Of a stretch of 64,000 nucleotides of DNA, positions 23,670 through 36,900 are shown in pieces. Numbering within the stretch: the stretch's first letter is position 1; each line of letters begins with the position of its first letter. A program made the position numbers and the translations under genes. The stretch comes from Ditylenchus dipsaci (taxonomy: Eukaryota > Nematoda > Chromadorea > Rhabditida > Anguinidae), in contig SADC01000312.1 of the NCBI GenBank assembly GCA_004194705.1, positions 186,001-250,000 of the forward strand. The letters are read 5' to 3'. The notes beneath the pieces are model-generated. The model made no database searches. It saw nothing but the letters and a program-made list of their open reading frames with translations, and was not told the origin of the DNA.

Positions 23670-23800
23670 TCATTTTACCGGTTTTACATTTTAACGGCGC
23701 CGGTTCGTCGCCGCACAAATTTTAGCCTGGAGAGGGCGCCAACGCCGAAAACATTTCGAGCTCGGCGACGGCGCCGAGTTTTTTGGCCGTGAAACTATGC
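23670..23800. other. GC-rich island with GGCGCCG-type motifs
   Basis: GGCGCCGGTTCGTCGCCG...GGCGACGGCGCCGAG form a short GC-rich inverted structure in otherwise AT-rich DNA. Probably a repeat fragment; family unknown. Confidence 0.4.
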
Positions 23801-23959
23801 CCACAGCCCCTTAAAATTCAAAAACATAACCACTTTTGAATTTTTGCGCCAAATAGAAAAATTTGAAAAATGACTGAAATGTTGAGCTTGTAATCCATGT
23901 AATCTAAGGTTTGTTACTTATTTTATTATTACTTATATCGCATTAACTTATTTGCAAAC

Positions 23960-24510
23960 AATTCATCACATCAAGAGCATTAAAACAATCCATTGCTGCC
24001 CGGAAAACACGCAAATTTTTGGGATGTCAATAGTGTTTTTGGAATATATGCCAAAAAGTTCATCTGTTTTGCAGCCGTAACTGGCCTGATATATCAAGCT
24101 ACTATTCAAATTTAAAAAAAAGGAGGCTGAGGACTTATAGAAGAGTAATTTCCGACATTTGGATACCAAAAAGGTATGCAAAAATGCAAATTTAGTATGT
24201 TTTATGCAAAAGTTAGAAAGAAAACGCAAAAAATCCTAATTTTACTCAGAAAAATGCCAGTTATTTGCTTTAAACGGTCTCTAGTTTTTAAAATAACAAC
24301 TTTACAAAAATCAGCTCAGTTTTTCTTGTAGCTGAATGTTTTGGCTATCTTTTGGTATATAGATTGATCGTCTTTTTGCACTTTTCCTCCGTCGTTTATG
24401 TTGTCCAATATTTTTTTTATTTTCAGGTGATTCAATGGTGCAAACAGAACGTGTTTCCGTGGAGCAAAAACAGCCAATAACAGAGAAATCTGAGGAAAAC
24501 GGCATTTTTC
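23960..24510 (-). other. Two adjacent short open frames, unidentified
   Basis: On the minus strand, 24505-24311 encodes 64 residues ending in a Lys/Arg-rich stretch (HKRRRKSAKRRSI), and 24229-23966 encodes 87 residues. Neither matches a family I know. They could be exons of an unidentified gene, but codon bias and splice signals are not persuasive. Confidence 0.2.
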
Positions 24511-24589
24511 ATTCCAAATTTGACATACTTTATTTCAGTTTCTGAATGAGAAAAATTAAATTTTTTTAAAAAATTCTACGCGCCCCTTG

Positions 24590-24840
24590 GGGGTAGATGG
24601 TCCTTTTCGGGTTTTTTAAGCTAGGAACCCAATGAGGGGGTGAAGGTTCAGATCTGAGGGTGCAGAGCTCATTGGGTATACACTGGATCCGCACCTCCGC
24701 ACTCCCGCACTAAGAGCGGCACCACGGCAGTGCGGCACTCGACTGTACCCAATGAAAATTTGCCTCCTCGCCGCGGGAGTGAGAAAGTGAGGAGTTCGAG
24801 TGCGGGTGCAAATCCGCACCGCCGCGCTCAATTTTTCAAT
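24590..24840. repeat. GC-rich repeat rich in GCACTCCCGCAC motifs
   Basis: A 250-bp GC-rich block with recurring GGAGTGCGG / CCGCACTC words in both orientations and flanking CCCAATGA words. A related block lies at 26215-26400 (GAGCGCGGAAGTGCGGCTC, GCGGGAGTGCGG). The open frames here are shadows of the repeat. Confidence 0.5.
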
Positions 24841-24964
24841 GCATTTTTTGGCATTTTTTCAGAATTTAGTCGGATTTTTTTTTACGTGAGATATGCCGAA
24901 AAATGTATTTTTTTCTGAGTTGATTGACGTTTATCGAATAAAAATGGAAGTAAAAAAATAAAAT

Positions 24965-25045
24965 TAACACTTAGTGAGGCTCGAACCAGTAACCTCGGTG
25001 ACGGCAACCCCTCCCCAATTTAGACCAGGTGGTAGCAAACCAAGT
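24965..25045 (-). repeat. tRNA-like SINE head (minus strand)
   Basis: Read on the minus strand, an A-box-like TACCACCTGGTCTAAATTGG is followed by the B-box-like ACTGGTTCGAGCCTC. A second, plus-strand tRNA-like stretch with GGCTCAAATCC lies at 25310-25390, on the other side of the hairpin at 25039-25307. Confidence 0.4.
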
Positions 25046-25307
25046 GGTCGACCACTTGGATCAAAAAAAAAATTTTTACGTTTCGGGTTACAAAACAATT
25101 TTTCTGCACTAATTCGAGCATGCTGAAGATGGTTTGACAGTACTGAAATCACGTTTTATTGAGAAATTTTTGAGTTATTGCTAATTCTTGATTTATCAAA
25201 ATCAATCGTTAGCGATAAATCAAAAATTTCTTGATAAAACGTGATTTTACCACTGTCAAACCATCTTCAGCGTAAAATTTTTTGATTCAAGTGGTCGACC
25301 ACTTGGT
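25039..25307. mobile_element. CCAAGTGGTCGACCACTTGG hairpin MITE, copy 1
   Basis: The arms begin ACCAAGTGGTCGACCACTTG and end with its mirror. Both carry the shared inner words CTGAAGATGGTTTGACAGT and AATCACGTTTTAT. Same family as 25500-25790 and 44220-44550. Confidence 0.75.
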
Positions 25308-25499
25308 TAGTGCATGGATTCTCAGGGGTGATCTAGAGGCTGCTGGATCGATTTTTGAGATTGCAGGCTCAAATCCTGGTGTTAACAGACATTATTGTTT
25401 CTTGAATAACAATTATAAACTATTCTGTAAAAGACCAGTAAGACTCAGGGTGAGCAGGGTAACCACCTGACACCTTCTCTAGAGTCTGGGCATTAAAAC

Positions 25500-25790
25500 C
25501 AAGTGATCGTCCACTCGAATCAAAAAAATTTTACGTTTTCGGGTTACATAACCTGTGTTCTGGACTAATTCGGGCACGCTGAAGATAATTTGATAGAGGT
25601 AAAATGCCGTTTTCTCGAGTATTTTTTGAGTTTCAGGCAATAATTGATTTTAGCGAAATTAATTATTGCCCAAAACTAAAAAATACCCTACAAAACGGCA
25701 TTTTACCACTATCAAACCATCTTCAGCATTTCCGAATTAGTCCAGAAAACAGGTTTTGGAGCACGAAAAAAGTAAAAAAAAATTGACTAA
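25500..25790. mobile_element. CCAAGTGG hairpin MITE, copy 2
   Basis: Starts CCAAGTGATCGTCCACTCG and runs through the same TCTGGACTAATTCGGGC, AAAATGCCGTTTT and CAATAATTGATTTTAG stem words as the copy at 44.2 kb. The right terminus is eroded. Confidence 0.65.
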
Positions 25791-26414
25791 AATTTCATTT
25801 TTAGGCCATCCAGCTTGATATCCACCTGAACCATGGGTACTTATCCTAGGTTTCATAGTTTGAGTCACCAAAATTACAGTTTTGGTATTGTCAAACCATG
25901 TTCAGCGTAAAATTTTGGGTGAGAAATCATGGTTTTCAATCCCGTATAAAAAACTGATATTTTCGGGATTTGTAGGCAGATGCTCCTCAGAATAAGTATC
26001 TACCCCATTATAGGTGTTGTTGCTAGTGAAATCACTATTTCGGTATTAACAAACTGTGTTCAGCACATGATTTTAGTTGAGATAGGGTGGTTTTCTGTGT
26101 TACTTTGAAAAATTTCCCATTTTCCGAAAATTTGTAGATCGTAGCCTTAGTCTTAAAAAGTTTCAGTTAGGATCCACAAGCGGAAAAGTTGTACTCAAAA
26201 ATAATTTGAGCGCCGAAAAGAGCATGAGAAAATGAAACAACGATGATGCGCCGCACCCCGAATAAAAAATCCCCCACTCAGAATGAAAGAGCGCGGAAGT
26301 GCGGCTCCCAAAAAGTGTCGCCTGATTGTGTACACGCTGGCAAGCACCGCAGGAGTGAAGATTTGCGCGGGAGTGCGGTGTGCGGAAGTGCGGCTCAATT
26401 TTTCTTGCTGGAGC

Positions 26415-26640
26415 TGGGCCAAAAGACTCTCTTAATACATTTTGATCAAGAGTCTTCTCGGAATTATGTCTAAGGTAAGTCTGTGCGCGCATCTCTAACC
26501 AACTAAGCCTCCTGGGGGCTTGGTTGCTTGGGGTTGAGATGCGCACACCCACATACCTTAGACACAAATCATTCGAAAGTGACTCTGGATGCATAAAAAA
26601 TATGTGCATACCAGAGTTTTTATATGCGGTAGGTCCCAGA
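26415..26640. repeat. GACTCTGGATGCAT hairpin repeat, full-length copy
   Basis: GGAATTATGTCTAAGGTAAG, GCGCGCATCTCTAACCAAC, the central AAGCCTCCTGGGGGCTTGG hairpin, GTTGAGATGCGCACACCC, CATACCTTAGACACAAATCA, then GACTCTGGATGCAT and CATACCAGAGTTT. Confidence 0.75.
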
Positions 26641-26821
26641 AAGTAAAAACCTGTTCAAAATCTATCATTTTAACCTTCATTTGACTTGAAAAAGGTTAAA
26701 AATGGGTGAAAAATACCCTAAAAGGACCATTTTTGCCTGACGGGTGGAAGGCAATTTTTTGAAACTATAAAAACTATTTGAACTATGAAAGAGCCGAAAT
26801 CGCTATTAATATTAAATCAGA

Positions 26822-26950
26822 TACAGTCAACCCCTGCTATAGTGATACCTTGCAGAATATTTGGTTGGTTTTGGCTAAAATGCCTTAGACTAGATTCTCG
26901 CTATAGTGACACCCCCAACAAATAAAAATAACTTCGATATGGTGACACAT
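26822..26950. mobile_element. pogo-like MITE fragment
   Basis: The left end TACAGTCAACCCCTGCTATAGTGATACC is followed by related CTATAGTGACACCCC and ATGGTGACAC words. No clear right end is seen, so the copy is truncated. Confidence 0.5.
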
Positions 26951-27234
26951 GGCGAGTTTTGTTTATTAAAATTTCAAGTTTTATTGAAATCTTCTTAAAA
27001 AACGAATTTTAAGCTCTCCGTAAATTTCTTTCATGTTAATTACGTGGTTTTTCATTTGTTTTTACTACCAATATTCAACCCAATGATGTATATAATGCCG
27101 AACAACTGTAGTACAGTTCAAAAATGTCACACAGTTGTGATTAACTTTTGGAATTGTAGTGCAGTTTCTCGCCATTATTCACATGACCGGTTTAATCAAA
27201 TGTATTTATTTCGGTTTTCTCTCAGGAAACACTA

Positions 27235-27475
27235 TTGTTTCGCTATTGAGACTCTATATGCATTTTATGGTCAAGAGTACTTCTCGGAATTATGTCTAAG
27301 GTAAGTGAGTGCGCGCATCTCTAACCAACCAAGCCCCCTGCGCCCCCGGAGGGGGCTTGGGGGCTTGGAGTTGAGATGCACATACACACATACCTGAGAC
27401 ACAAATCACTCGAAAGTGACTCTGGATGCAAAAAAACATATGCATACCAGAGTTTATTCATGCGGCCCCAGAAAA
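27235..27475. repeat. GACTCTGGATGCAT hairpin repeat, full-length copy
   Basis: Same order of blocks as the 26415 copy, with a strong GCCCCCTGCGCCCCCGGAGGGGGC central hairpin. It lies about 480 bp upstream of the gene B start codon. Confidence 0.75.
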
Positions 27476-27951
27476 TAAAAATCTGTTCAAAATCTAGTAT
27501 TTTTACTTAGATTTTGCTTAAAAAGGGTTAAAATTTTGTCGAAAATACCCTAAAAAGACCATCTACCTCCAAGGAGTGGGTGACAAATTTTTTTGGTAAA
27601 ATTTAACTTTTTTTATCCAGAAAGTGTTTAGAAATGCTTTTCGTATCTTGTTGTGCAGAAAAATGAGTTAGGGGGGTTATTTTGGGTCAGTTTTCAAAAA
27701 ATCCGAGTATGGGGGGGACTAAAGAAGTGCCGATTTAGTAACTTGTAAACGATTTTTTCAGTTTTTTTTTAAAACTCATTTGATAATGCACATATAAACA
27801 GTAGTTTTGGCATTTCTGTTTTTTCCAACACTGCTTTGTTAGATTGTAGAACATTGAAATACATTAATTATAAAATTCTTGGTAGGAATAAATTATCATT
27901 TTTTAGCTGTTGATATTTTAGCAGCTTAACATTTTTCATCAAACAAATCAG

Positions 27952-30900
27952 ATGTTGTTCCAAGGTAAATTACATGGTTATTTGAGTTTATTTCTTGGCT
28001 TTTTGATAAATATTTCATCAACTCGAAATATCGATGAAGAAAAAATTATCGACAATAAAATTTCTGCACTTTTGTCATTGCAGTCTGTTGCAGTAGAAGA
28101 TAAGCTAATGGAAAATCTAAGATCACCTAATGCAATTACTGCTCTAAGCTCTAGTAGCCACGACAGGCATGGAAATGTGTAAATAAGTTTTTGACGCTAC
28201 TTGTTAATAACCGCCGCCCCAGCCTTAAAAAGCTACTCGTTAATATTGATCCATCAATACTCTTTAACATGCTATTTTTTAATTTTCGCTTATTTTAAAA
28301 CTAAATGCAACAATTTTGTAGAGAGAGCTTTGGTTTATTGGATGAAATCAAGAGCGAGACTGGGTCATAACGAAATTGAAAATTCCGCGCAGGCCAAAGT
28401 TTTTTCTGGTTTTTGTGCTCGGAAAATTACCACAGTTATAGGAGTGCCTTATCACTCATGTTCTAAATATCCATCATTCGTAATTTTGTGCTTAAAAAAA
28501 GCTGAAATTTCAAGCTTTCTTTCGAACTCAAAAATACGAATGATGGAAATTTAGAACATGAGTGATAAGGCACTTCTATAACTGTGGTAATTTTCCGAGC
28601 ACAAAAATCAGAAAAAACTTCGGCCTACGCGAATTTTCATTTTTTAGGGCCCAGTCCCCTTATAAATTGCATTAGATAACTCATAGCTTGCTCTAAAAAG
28701 TTTCTGTATTTTAAAGTAGGTCAAAGCTGAGTAGCGCCAAGTTTTTGTTTTGAAATATCATAAAAATTATTTAATTAATCAAAAAATTGGAGCGGCCAAG
28801 AACTCTTTTGATGTTTACCAAAGACATGCAAAAGTTCTCAGCAAATAAGAAAAGTGCCTTATTAATGATGAGGCCACACTGTAGAATCCACTCAATTCTA
28901 AAAAATGCCCTAGACCGTTTTTTGATGTTTTTTTGCCCTGAAATGTTTTTGAAAGATATTTTAGCTGCCATAATTTCATTTTAAATCAAACAAAAGATGA
29001 AACTTTGACCTTATGCCTTGGTCTCACTGTTGTTTGAACACAAAAACTGGGTGGAGTTTAGCTCCCAAACTGAATAAGCCTTTAAATCTATAATCTTCAA
29101 TTTAACCTTCAAAGCAAATAACATTTCAAAGAAACCTTAACCTTGAAAACCTTAAAAGAGGCAAGGAAAATATGCTTGACTCCGTACTAACACGATGGCT
29201 TGCTATTGCTTAAACCTACAAAAATTGCATCCTGAGCCTGCTCGGAACAGTCGAAATTGGAAACAACAAGGCACGGTGCTGAAAGTGCACACTCGTGGTT
29301 TTCATGTCGAGACAAGAAATGTTTTCATTACTTTTCGTCAAGTTTTTTTTACAAATTCTGGCTAACTTTTGGTCAATTTTCATTTATTTTTAATTATTTT
29401 CATTCTTGCAAAAGAAATTATCAACAAAGCAAATAACGTTTCAAAGAAATAAACTTCATCAGATCTATTTTACTTGCAGCAGCGTGCTCATAGTTCCACA
29501 GATAATTTATGATTTTTTCTCAAAGATCTAGTTTCTAGATATCTTGTTGTTGACATTGAAATGGCCAGTTTGCTTATGAGTCTCTGCAACTTACTTGAAT
29601 GTCATAAAGAGCTAAAAACTCAGAAATGAGTAGCTATTGGCGATAGTTGCTGGGATGGCGTTCGAAAATCTTTTCTGCTCGCGCGTTGGGTCTGGGAAAT
29701 TGCGTTTATTGGTTTAACTGTATTGAGCTAAGAATTGTTAAGTCCTGATAGCCGTGTTACTGAGTATCAACAAACTATTCTTAGTATGGGTTCAGGAGAG
29801 TGAAAAGCTAATAGTTTTTTTAAATAAATGCACATCTAGTAAGAAACTTGAAAAATCTACATTAAAATTTGTATTGTGAAATAGTGTAATTGTGAGCATA
29901 AATGTAGAATTGCTCACATGGCAGAAACATTTACAATTACACATACAATTGTGATCGAGCTTTTAAGGAGCTGAAATTTATAAAATTGTGTTCATGAAAA
30001 AAGTTTATTTGTAGAATTTTTCAATAAACAAAACTAAGAAAAGATTGATTTTAAGAGTCATCAATGGTCGCATTAAGAAGGTGTCGACTTTTGACATTCA
30101 TTCAGCTTTAAAAAGTAACTCTACCGAATGTAAGCCCTTTTGAAAATAGTTAAACATTGATGATTGTATTTTTAGATGATCTTAGCGTCATTATTTGTCG
30201 ACAGGATAAAAAAAGTGGTTGCAAAGACAATGGGTATAATTTAAAATTTTTGAAAAACTAATGCTTCAATTTTTTCTTTGTCAAATCTGGTAGATCTAGT
30301 ATATGCTCCCGTTTTGTCAAAAAAAACTGGCACATTTTAATGGCAAGCATGCAAACTTTTCGGAAAAAACTTTTAAAAAATGGCGCCTCTTGTTGGCAGT
30401 TGGATTTTATTGTTGGAAATTTAGCAGTGTTGTCGTAGATATCTAATTCGGTGCCCATGTAAAATTTACATTTTCATGTAGTATTATGGAGGTAAAGCCG
30501 GTGACGTGTTTTTTTCTTTTGGAATTTTTATTCACTTTTGTTTTATCGTTTTTTCTAATTATTTCGTGTGCCAATAGAGCAGCTATTCCGTTTTCGTTTA
30601 AGGTTACGTTATAACACAGAAGGTAGAACACTCTTAAACTGCAGGTGACATATTTTTTTGAAAATTACGAGCATTTTTAGGATGAAATTTTGGTTTGAAT
30701 CGCCGCAATATCTGTGTTGAAAACTATTGGTGGGATCGAAGGAGTAGCTTGAAATTCTTGGGTGGGGTATACAGCCGAAGCTATTGTCATGTGAGGTTTA
30801 CGGCAGTAGCGTCCGTTTCCGTTTAAATTCAAAAAAATTACATTTATGATTTAAATTTAAACTGTCTCACAGCGAGGTTAATTATAGTATAACTGAGATT

Positions 30901-33900
30901 TAAATACAATGAATAAAAAATATCTTCCTTTTAGATTGGTTTTATGCTACCCAACGCCTGATAACTACATTTTTAATGATAAGTTCACTGATGATTCGTA
31001 TGAACAGCTTAAGGATATTTGCGACGAAATGAATGGATTTATGGTTTCTACTGAAGTTGATCCAGCTAGTGGAATTGATGTGTTTAAGATTGTCACAAGA
31101 TTTGGCAACACGTAAGTTGATAAATTGTGAAATTTTTGAGGTGCTAATCAAAATTATAAAATTTGCCGTTACCACTGCCATCTTTTTTCAATCCGAAAAT
31201 GCACGAAATTATGTTTTTGAAATACAAAGTGATTAGAAATAGGGATAATATTTTTTCACGCGTGTTTCGGAATAAAAAAGCTCTCGCATTCAATTCAAAC
31301 ATACAAAATTCGGCGCTGCTGTGATATGTACTGTAATAAACTAAAATTCAATACCCTGTTATTTAGAATACCGTATTCGCTTTAATAGAGTTCTACATCC
31401 TAATTCGAAATCGTATTTTCGGCATTGTGTTTTTGACAAATTTTGTGAGGACTTTTTTTTAGGAAAAGACCACTCCTTTTTTTTAGCTCATCTCACTGGC
31501 TACAAAACAGTTGGTAACTTGCTTGAAAGGATCGTTTAAACAATATATCTAAACACGATGCCAAAAACACGAATTTGAATAAAGAGGTGGTGCTCTAATA
31601 GAAAAAATACGGTGCATTACTGCCATTATACTTCATACTAAAGATCAGAAAATTTCAGATACAAAACTCAGATTCCAGAAAATAATTGTATTGTTCTGTG
31701 GCTCACATCTGACTTTTACTTGAAAAATAACTCTCAAACCTTTCTTGAACAGTCTAACTACAAAGTTAATGCTATTTGGCAAAACAGTGGTAATTTAACT
31801 AGTGTTTTTACTGTAATGAAAGAAAAGTCTTAATTTGATAAACAGTCACTATCTGAAGAGTAGGGGTGGACGCCAAACTGAGGAAATGAACCGTGCGTTT
31901 TGCATTGATTGCACAGAGTCGAAAAAATAAAGGAACCAGAGAGCGCAAGTGTCTAAACTAAAAAAGCTTCTATTGAAATAAATACGGTATAATAAAAAAG
32001 ATAATGAAGGAAGTCATGTATAGCGGAACGAAAAAATGCCAAAAATTGAAAAACGGTAACCGTAATTTTGTCTCATATCAGCGTGTTTCTCAGTTTAACC
32101 ATCCGCTGCCCATGTTTGGTAATTGTTTGATAGGAGTTTCTCTACCAACAAGGTATTTATACCGGACACGGACGATTCATCCTCACTATCTAAAAGGGAC
32201 GATTCATCCTCACTTGGTGAAAACGGACGATTCATCCTCACTCAGGGACGATTCATCCTCACTCGTCAAAAAGGGACGATTCATCCTCACTTGTGTAAAC
32301 AGGGCAATTTGTCCTCATTTATAAAAAAAGGCGCGATCCATCTTCCCTTATGAAAAAGGGGCGAGTTTCGGTCTAAAAGGACAATGCTTTTATAGAGACT
32401 GATCATTAAAAAGACTGTTGATGTTCGAAGACTGTTTCTCTGTTGAAATAAAATAAGGTATTCACCAATCTATTATAAGCGAGTCATTCTCACAATGATG
32501 TTACAATAAATGCATGTTACCCTCGATCATCATTATCAGCAAACAATTTTTATTTTCAACACAGAATAACACGGGTAAACAAACAAATTTTTTCAACGTT
32601 TACTAATCCATCACTATATTGTAAGCTAGCCCTCGAAGATATGCCATAAGACTAGAGTCATAACGTTAGTGTACTTTGGCCAATATTCTTGAGTCATCAT
32701 TATGATTGAACTCAAAATAATAATTTAAACTCACCTCTCCGAATCATTTTCACCTGAATCGCCTAAAAAGAACAGCTCTTCACGACCGGCACCATCCTGG
32801 TATATCTGACATGCTCCTGGAATGTCGACATCCTCCACCCTGGCTGATTCAACGGCGGGAATTCGATTGGCAATGCGGACTCTGCGTACCATCTTGCGGG
32901 TGGCACTATCTCCTAGACTTGGACCTAGCGCTAATAAAATATATTTGACAATGAACTACAGTCGAGTCTCGATTTAACGTACCCCCTGGGACCTGCCCTA
33001 GGGGTACGTTAAATCGAAGGGTACGTTAAATTGGGGGTACGTTAAATCGAGACTCGACTGTATTACAAATTTTATTATCAAGGCAGTAAAGAGTCTTTAC
33101 TAAAGACATCTGGAGTCCCTTTTTTCAAAAGGAATGAGAATCAGCCCTTTTAAATAGTGAGGATGAATTGTCCCGTTTTGAAGAGTGAGGATGAATCGTC
33201 CCTTTTTGACGAGAGAGGATGAATCGGCCCTTTTTAATAGTGAGGATGAATCGTCCCGTTTTTACAAGTGAGGATGAATCGTCCCGTTTTCCCAAGTGAG
33301 GATGAATTGTCCCTGAGGATGAATCGTCACGTACCGATTTATACTATAATTATTTGAATAAAATGTAGAGAAGTCACTTCAAATTCGCTAATTGTTCAAA
33401 ATTACAGAACTTTAAGAGGTGCTTAATAAGTTGTCGGACAAAGTTCAAGGCCTTTGTTTGCCATTAAACTTGTGTTATTACACAATTCTCTAAAAAGATA
33501 TTTGTTGTGCCTTTTCTTTTTTATTTTGAATGCTATATCACATTCCCCTTTGTGCTGACAAAAGCCGACGAATCACAAAGATAAACAAATAGACAGACAA
33601 ATAATGGTACTTGTTGCGTTTAGGCCCCCCCCCATTTCCAAATCTTGACTCGATTTTCGACATTGTTTTTGGACATGTTTTAAATATTAAATGTTTTAGA
33701 TAATGGAAGAACTACGTAGCTTCAACCTCGCCAATCTCTAAGAAAGCTGGAATATCTAAAAACAAAAAATACAATGGCAAAAATTGATAAAAATCATACC
33801 TCTTTCAATGACAGATGACTACATTCGAAGAATGTTCAAACGAGAAAGCCTTTTTCCTTCTTACACTTCTTTGCATCGCATCGCCATTTACTGTATTTTT

Positions 33901-36900
33901 CACCTGGTCGAAGACTACGAAGACGCATTTTCTTTCCACAATCCCAATATTTAAAACATTTCCAAAAACAATGCTCCAAAAGAATGTCAAAAATCGAGTC
34001 AAGATATGGCAATGGGAGGGGGGGGGGGCGTAAACGCAACAAGTACCCAAATAATATCAGGAAATCGAATTTTTAAAAAATTGACGAGAATTTTCATCAC
34101 TTTAACTGGTCAAAAGTCTAATTCAGGAATAAAATTTTTAGAAACATCTCATTGAGCGAAAATTGAGAGCTACAAAACCTATTTCACCAAATAATTATTA
34201 AAAACCTGAGTATTGAGATACGTCTTTTTGCAAATAATAAGTTTCTTTAAAAATGGATAATTCCAAGTTTATACAAATTTTCAGATTTTTAGTTTTTTCA
34301 AGAAATTTATTTTTCAAAATGCCATATCTTAACACTCAGATTTTGAATTTTTTTCGCGTGAAACAGTAATGCTAAGATGTTGTTAAAGTTTCGATTTCTG
34401 AATTAAACTTTTGACTAGTTAAAGTGATGCAAATGCCCGTCAATACCCAAAATTCCATCCCCAAAATTATTTTTAATGTTCCTTCGTTCCTTGTTGTGAT
34501 TCGCCACTTTTTTCCGTACATAGCTTTTTTGTATTCAATTCCAAGGCTGAGAATAAAGCTTAATGCGCTGTAAGCACAAATCACCCCTGAAATTAATAAA
34601 CTCGATTCTCAGAATATTGTGGTCTTCAAAAGCTCTGAGTTTTGTACTTTTTGACAGGTTTCGTGACGGATTCGTGCTCAGCATGGTCGATTTACTTGTA
34701 AAGGTTTTCTTTAGACAAAGACTCACTGTTAACTTTCAAAGTCTCAGTTTTGCACTTTTCGGCAAGTTTTTTTGACGTATTTTTCTTACCTTGTAGCTTT
34801 AGAATTTCTCTACGTGAAATAACAAAAAACAAACTGTGTGAAGCGCAAATGTCCACTTTCTAATACAGATTGAGTCACAAAAACTAATGAGATTTTTTGA
34901 ATTTTCGCTTCAATTGTGTTTCTGCTTCTTTTCTCAAAAAGTACATTATCATATTATATACTAAAATTTTGACGAGATCTTCAGCTCCATTTGAGTATAT
35001 AACAAAGTTATGCGCTATTTGTAAAATAGAGATCAAATACAATTAAGGCAAAAAACAGTTCAAAAATTTCACTAGTTTTGGTGACATTGTAGAGTTTAGC
35101 AAATGTGAAGTGATTTACCGTATTTATTCTAATAGAACACATGTCTCTAATAGAGCACTACCCCGTAAGGCCGAAACTAGGGGTGAACCATGTTTCATTA
35201 CATTCTTAATACAAAGTCAAAAACTTTTGAAAGAACCAATAAATACGGTATCTGAAACACTGATAAACTTTTTTAACAGCAAAGGTTGTGAAATATCAAG
35301 GAGGAGTAAGGACGAGTTCTCTGCACTGATAGTGAGCGACAAATTCTTAGTGAAAGATGAAAAATAAATACCGCGTATGGGCAGAAATGTGTTTACCTCG
35401 GTGATACGCTAATATGAGACGGAATCGTTATTACCGTTTTTTGATTTCCTATAACTGGCAAGATTGATGATTACTGATTTTGGAGCACTTGAACGGAAAT
35501 CAGAAAAAAATCATTTTAATGCTAATATAAACAACAACAAAAAAATGCTTCCGCCTCATTGATTCATCTTACCTAAAAGCTAGCCTACAAAATAATCTTT
35601 TTCGAGCTGAATAACCCTTTTCTGTCTTTTCAGAAGCCGAGCGATTCCGTTGACAAAAATTTTAGTTTAGAGTTGTAGTGAAGCATGTGATCTATTGAAG
35701 TTTTAGTTTTAAAACTGAAACTGTCAAGCCGGAAAATTTTACAGATATTGCCTTCAAAATAAGAACATCGCTTACTTTGTTTTAAAAGTAAGGTCGATTA
35801 CACATTTTGTCCAAAAATGAAAGGACTAGAAAATATAATATTATTTGCAAATAAAAAATTATTTAACCTGGAAAAAAATATAGGCCCTGAAAGAATTTTC
35901 TGGTCACAGTTTTGACACAGTTTTGGGGTTGAAAAGAAAATATTTTTACTTCACCTTTTTTCAATCGTTTCGGTATGACCATTTTTTCAAATCATAATCA
36001 TTTTTTAATTATATCTAAAAGCAACAAAAATATTTAGAAACAGCAAATATGAATAACTCAATACAGCCTTTGCTTTATACATCAAACTGGCTAAATGTAG
36101 CAGAAGCGTTAGATGAAACATTGATAAAAATGCAGTGGAGAGAAATATTTGCCTGGCCTCGTGTAGAAGCATCTACTTTTGTTCTTAAGTTCAAGGCAAC
36201 CGGGGAGGCCATTGTTGTGCAATAACAGCAAAAATTGTAAGCTTACTTTTAAAATTTAAAACTAACATTCTTCCTTGAAAAGCATTTTTAGTAATCAATA
36301 ATCCAAAATTTAGCAACGCAAAAATATCAACAATCCAGATTAATAATTCAAGAAATTGATAATCCACATATTCAGCAGCGTAAAAAAGCGGTCTACTAAA
36401 AGAAAAAAAATTTCGACACTGTTTGTTTTTGATAGGCCAATTTTTCTGATTATCCCGACCCCTAGAAAAAGTCAAAAAATAAACTGAATTCCTCTAATAA
36501 ATCCAACCACCATCACCATTAACTAGTTTCCGAAAAGTTCCCGGTTTTTCTAAGTCTTATTTTTCATCACTGTCGATATCATATCTCTTTTTTTCCAGTA
36601 CCATTTTGTAACCTTGCTTTTTTTCCAATGACATATTAAACTTAGCTTGATAATTTTAAATAAGTCACCATTTGGCTCTAAACAATTTTGATGTCATTTT
36701 GAGAAGTTGACGAGCGTTTTCTTATTTTTAGCTAGTCGAAAAGTCCAATTCATTAGTTCGTGCTTGAACAACATTCAAGCAGGATGTTGTGGAGCAGTTT
36801 TAAGAGCTGCAAAACTATAAAACAGATTTTTTTTTGAAAATCTTAGTGTTGACATATGGACTTATGCAAAAAAAAATAATTTCTCTAAAAATTACCAATA

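Larger units (their letters stand above)
32163..33336. mobile_element. Foldback element 2 (GACGATTCATCCTCAC arrays), in intron 3 of gene B
   Basis: The left arm 32165-32345 repeats GGACGATTCATCCTCACT with spacers. The right arm 33155-33335 repeats its inverse, AGTGAGGATGAATCGTCC. The ends are CGGACACGGACGATTC and GAATCGTCACGTACCG, flanked by the 8-bp duplication ATTTATAC (32155-32162 and 33337-33344). The loop carries a coding-like exon (32735-32930) and a nested pogo MITE. By structure and duplication size it belongs with element 1 at 4557-5801. Confidence 0.8.

Noticed and set aside
28201..28554. 117-residue open frame on the plus strand
   Set aside because: It runs through the stem of a 300-bp hairpin MITE.
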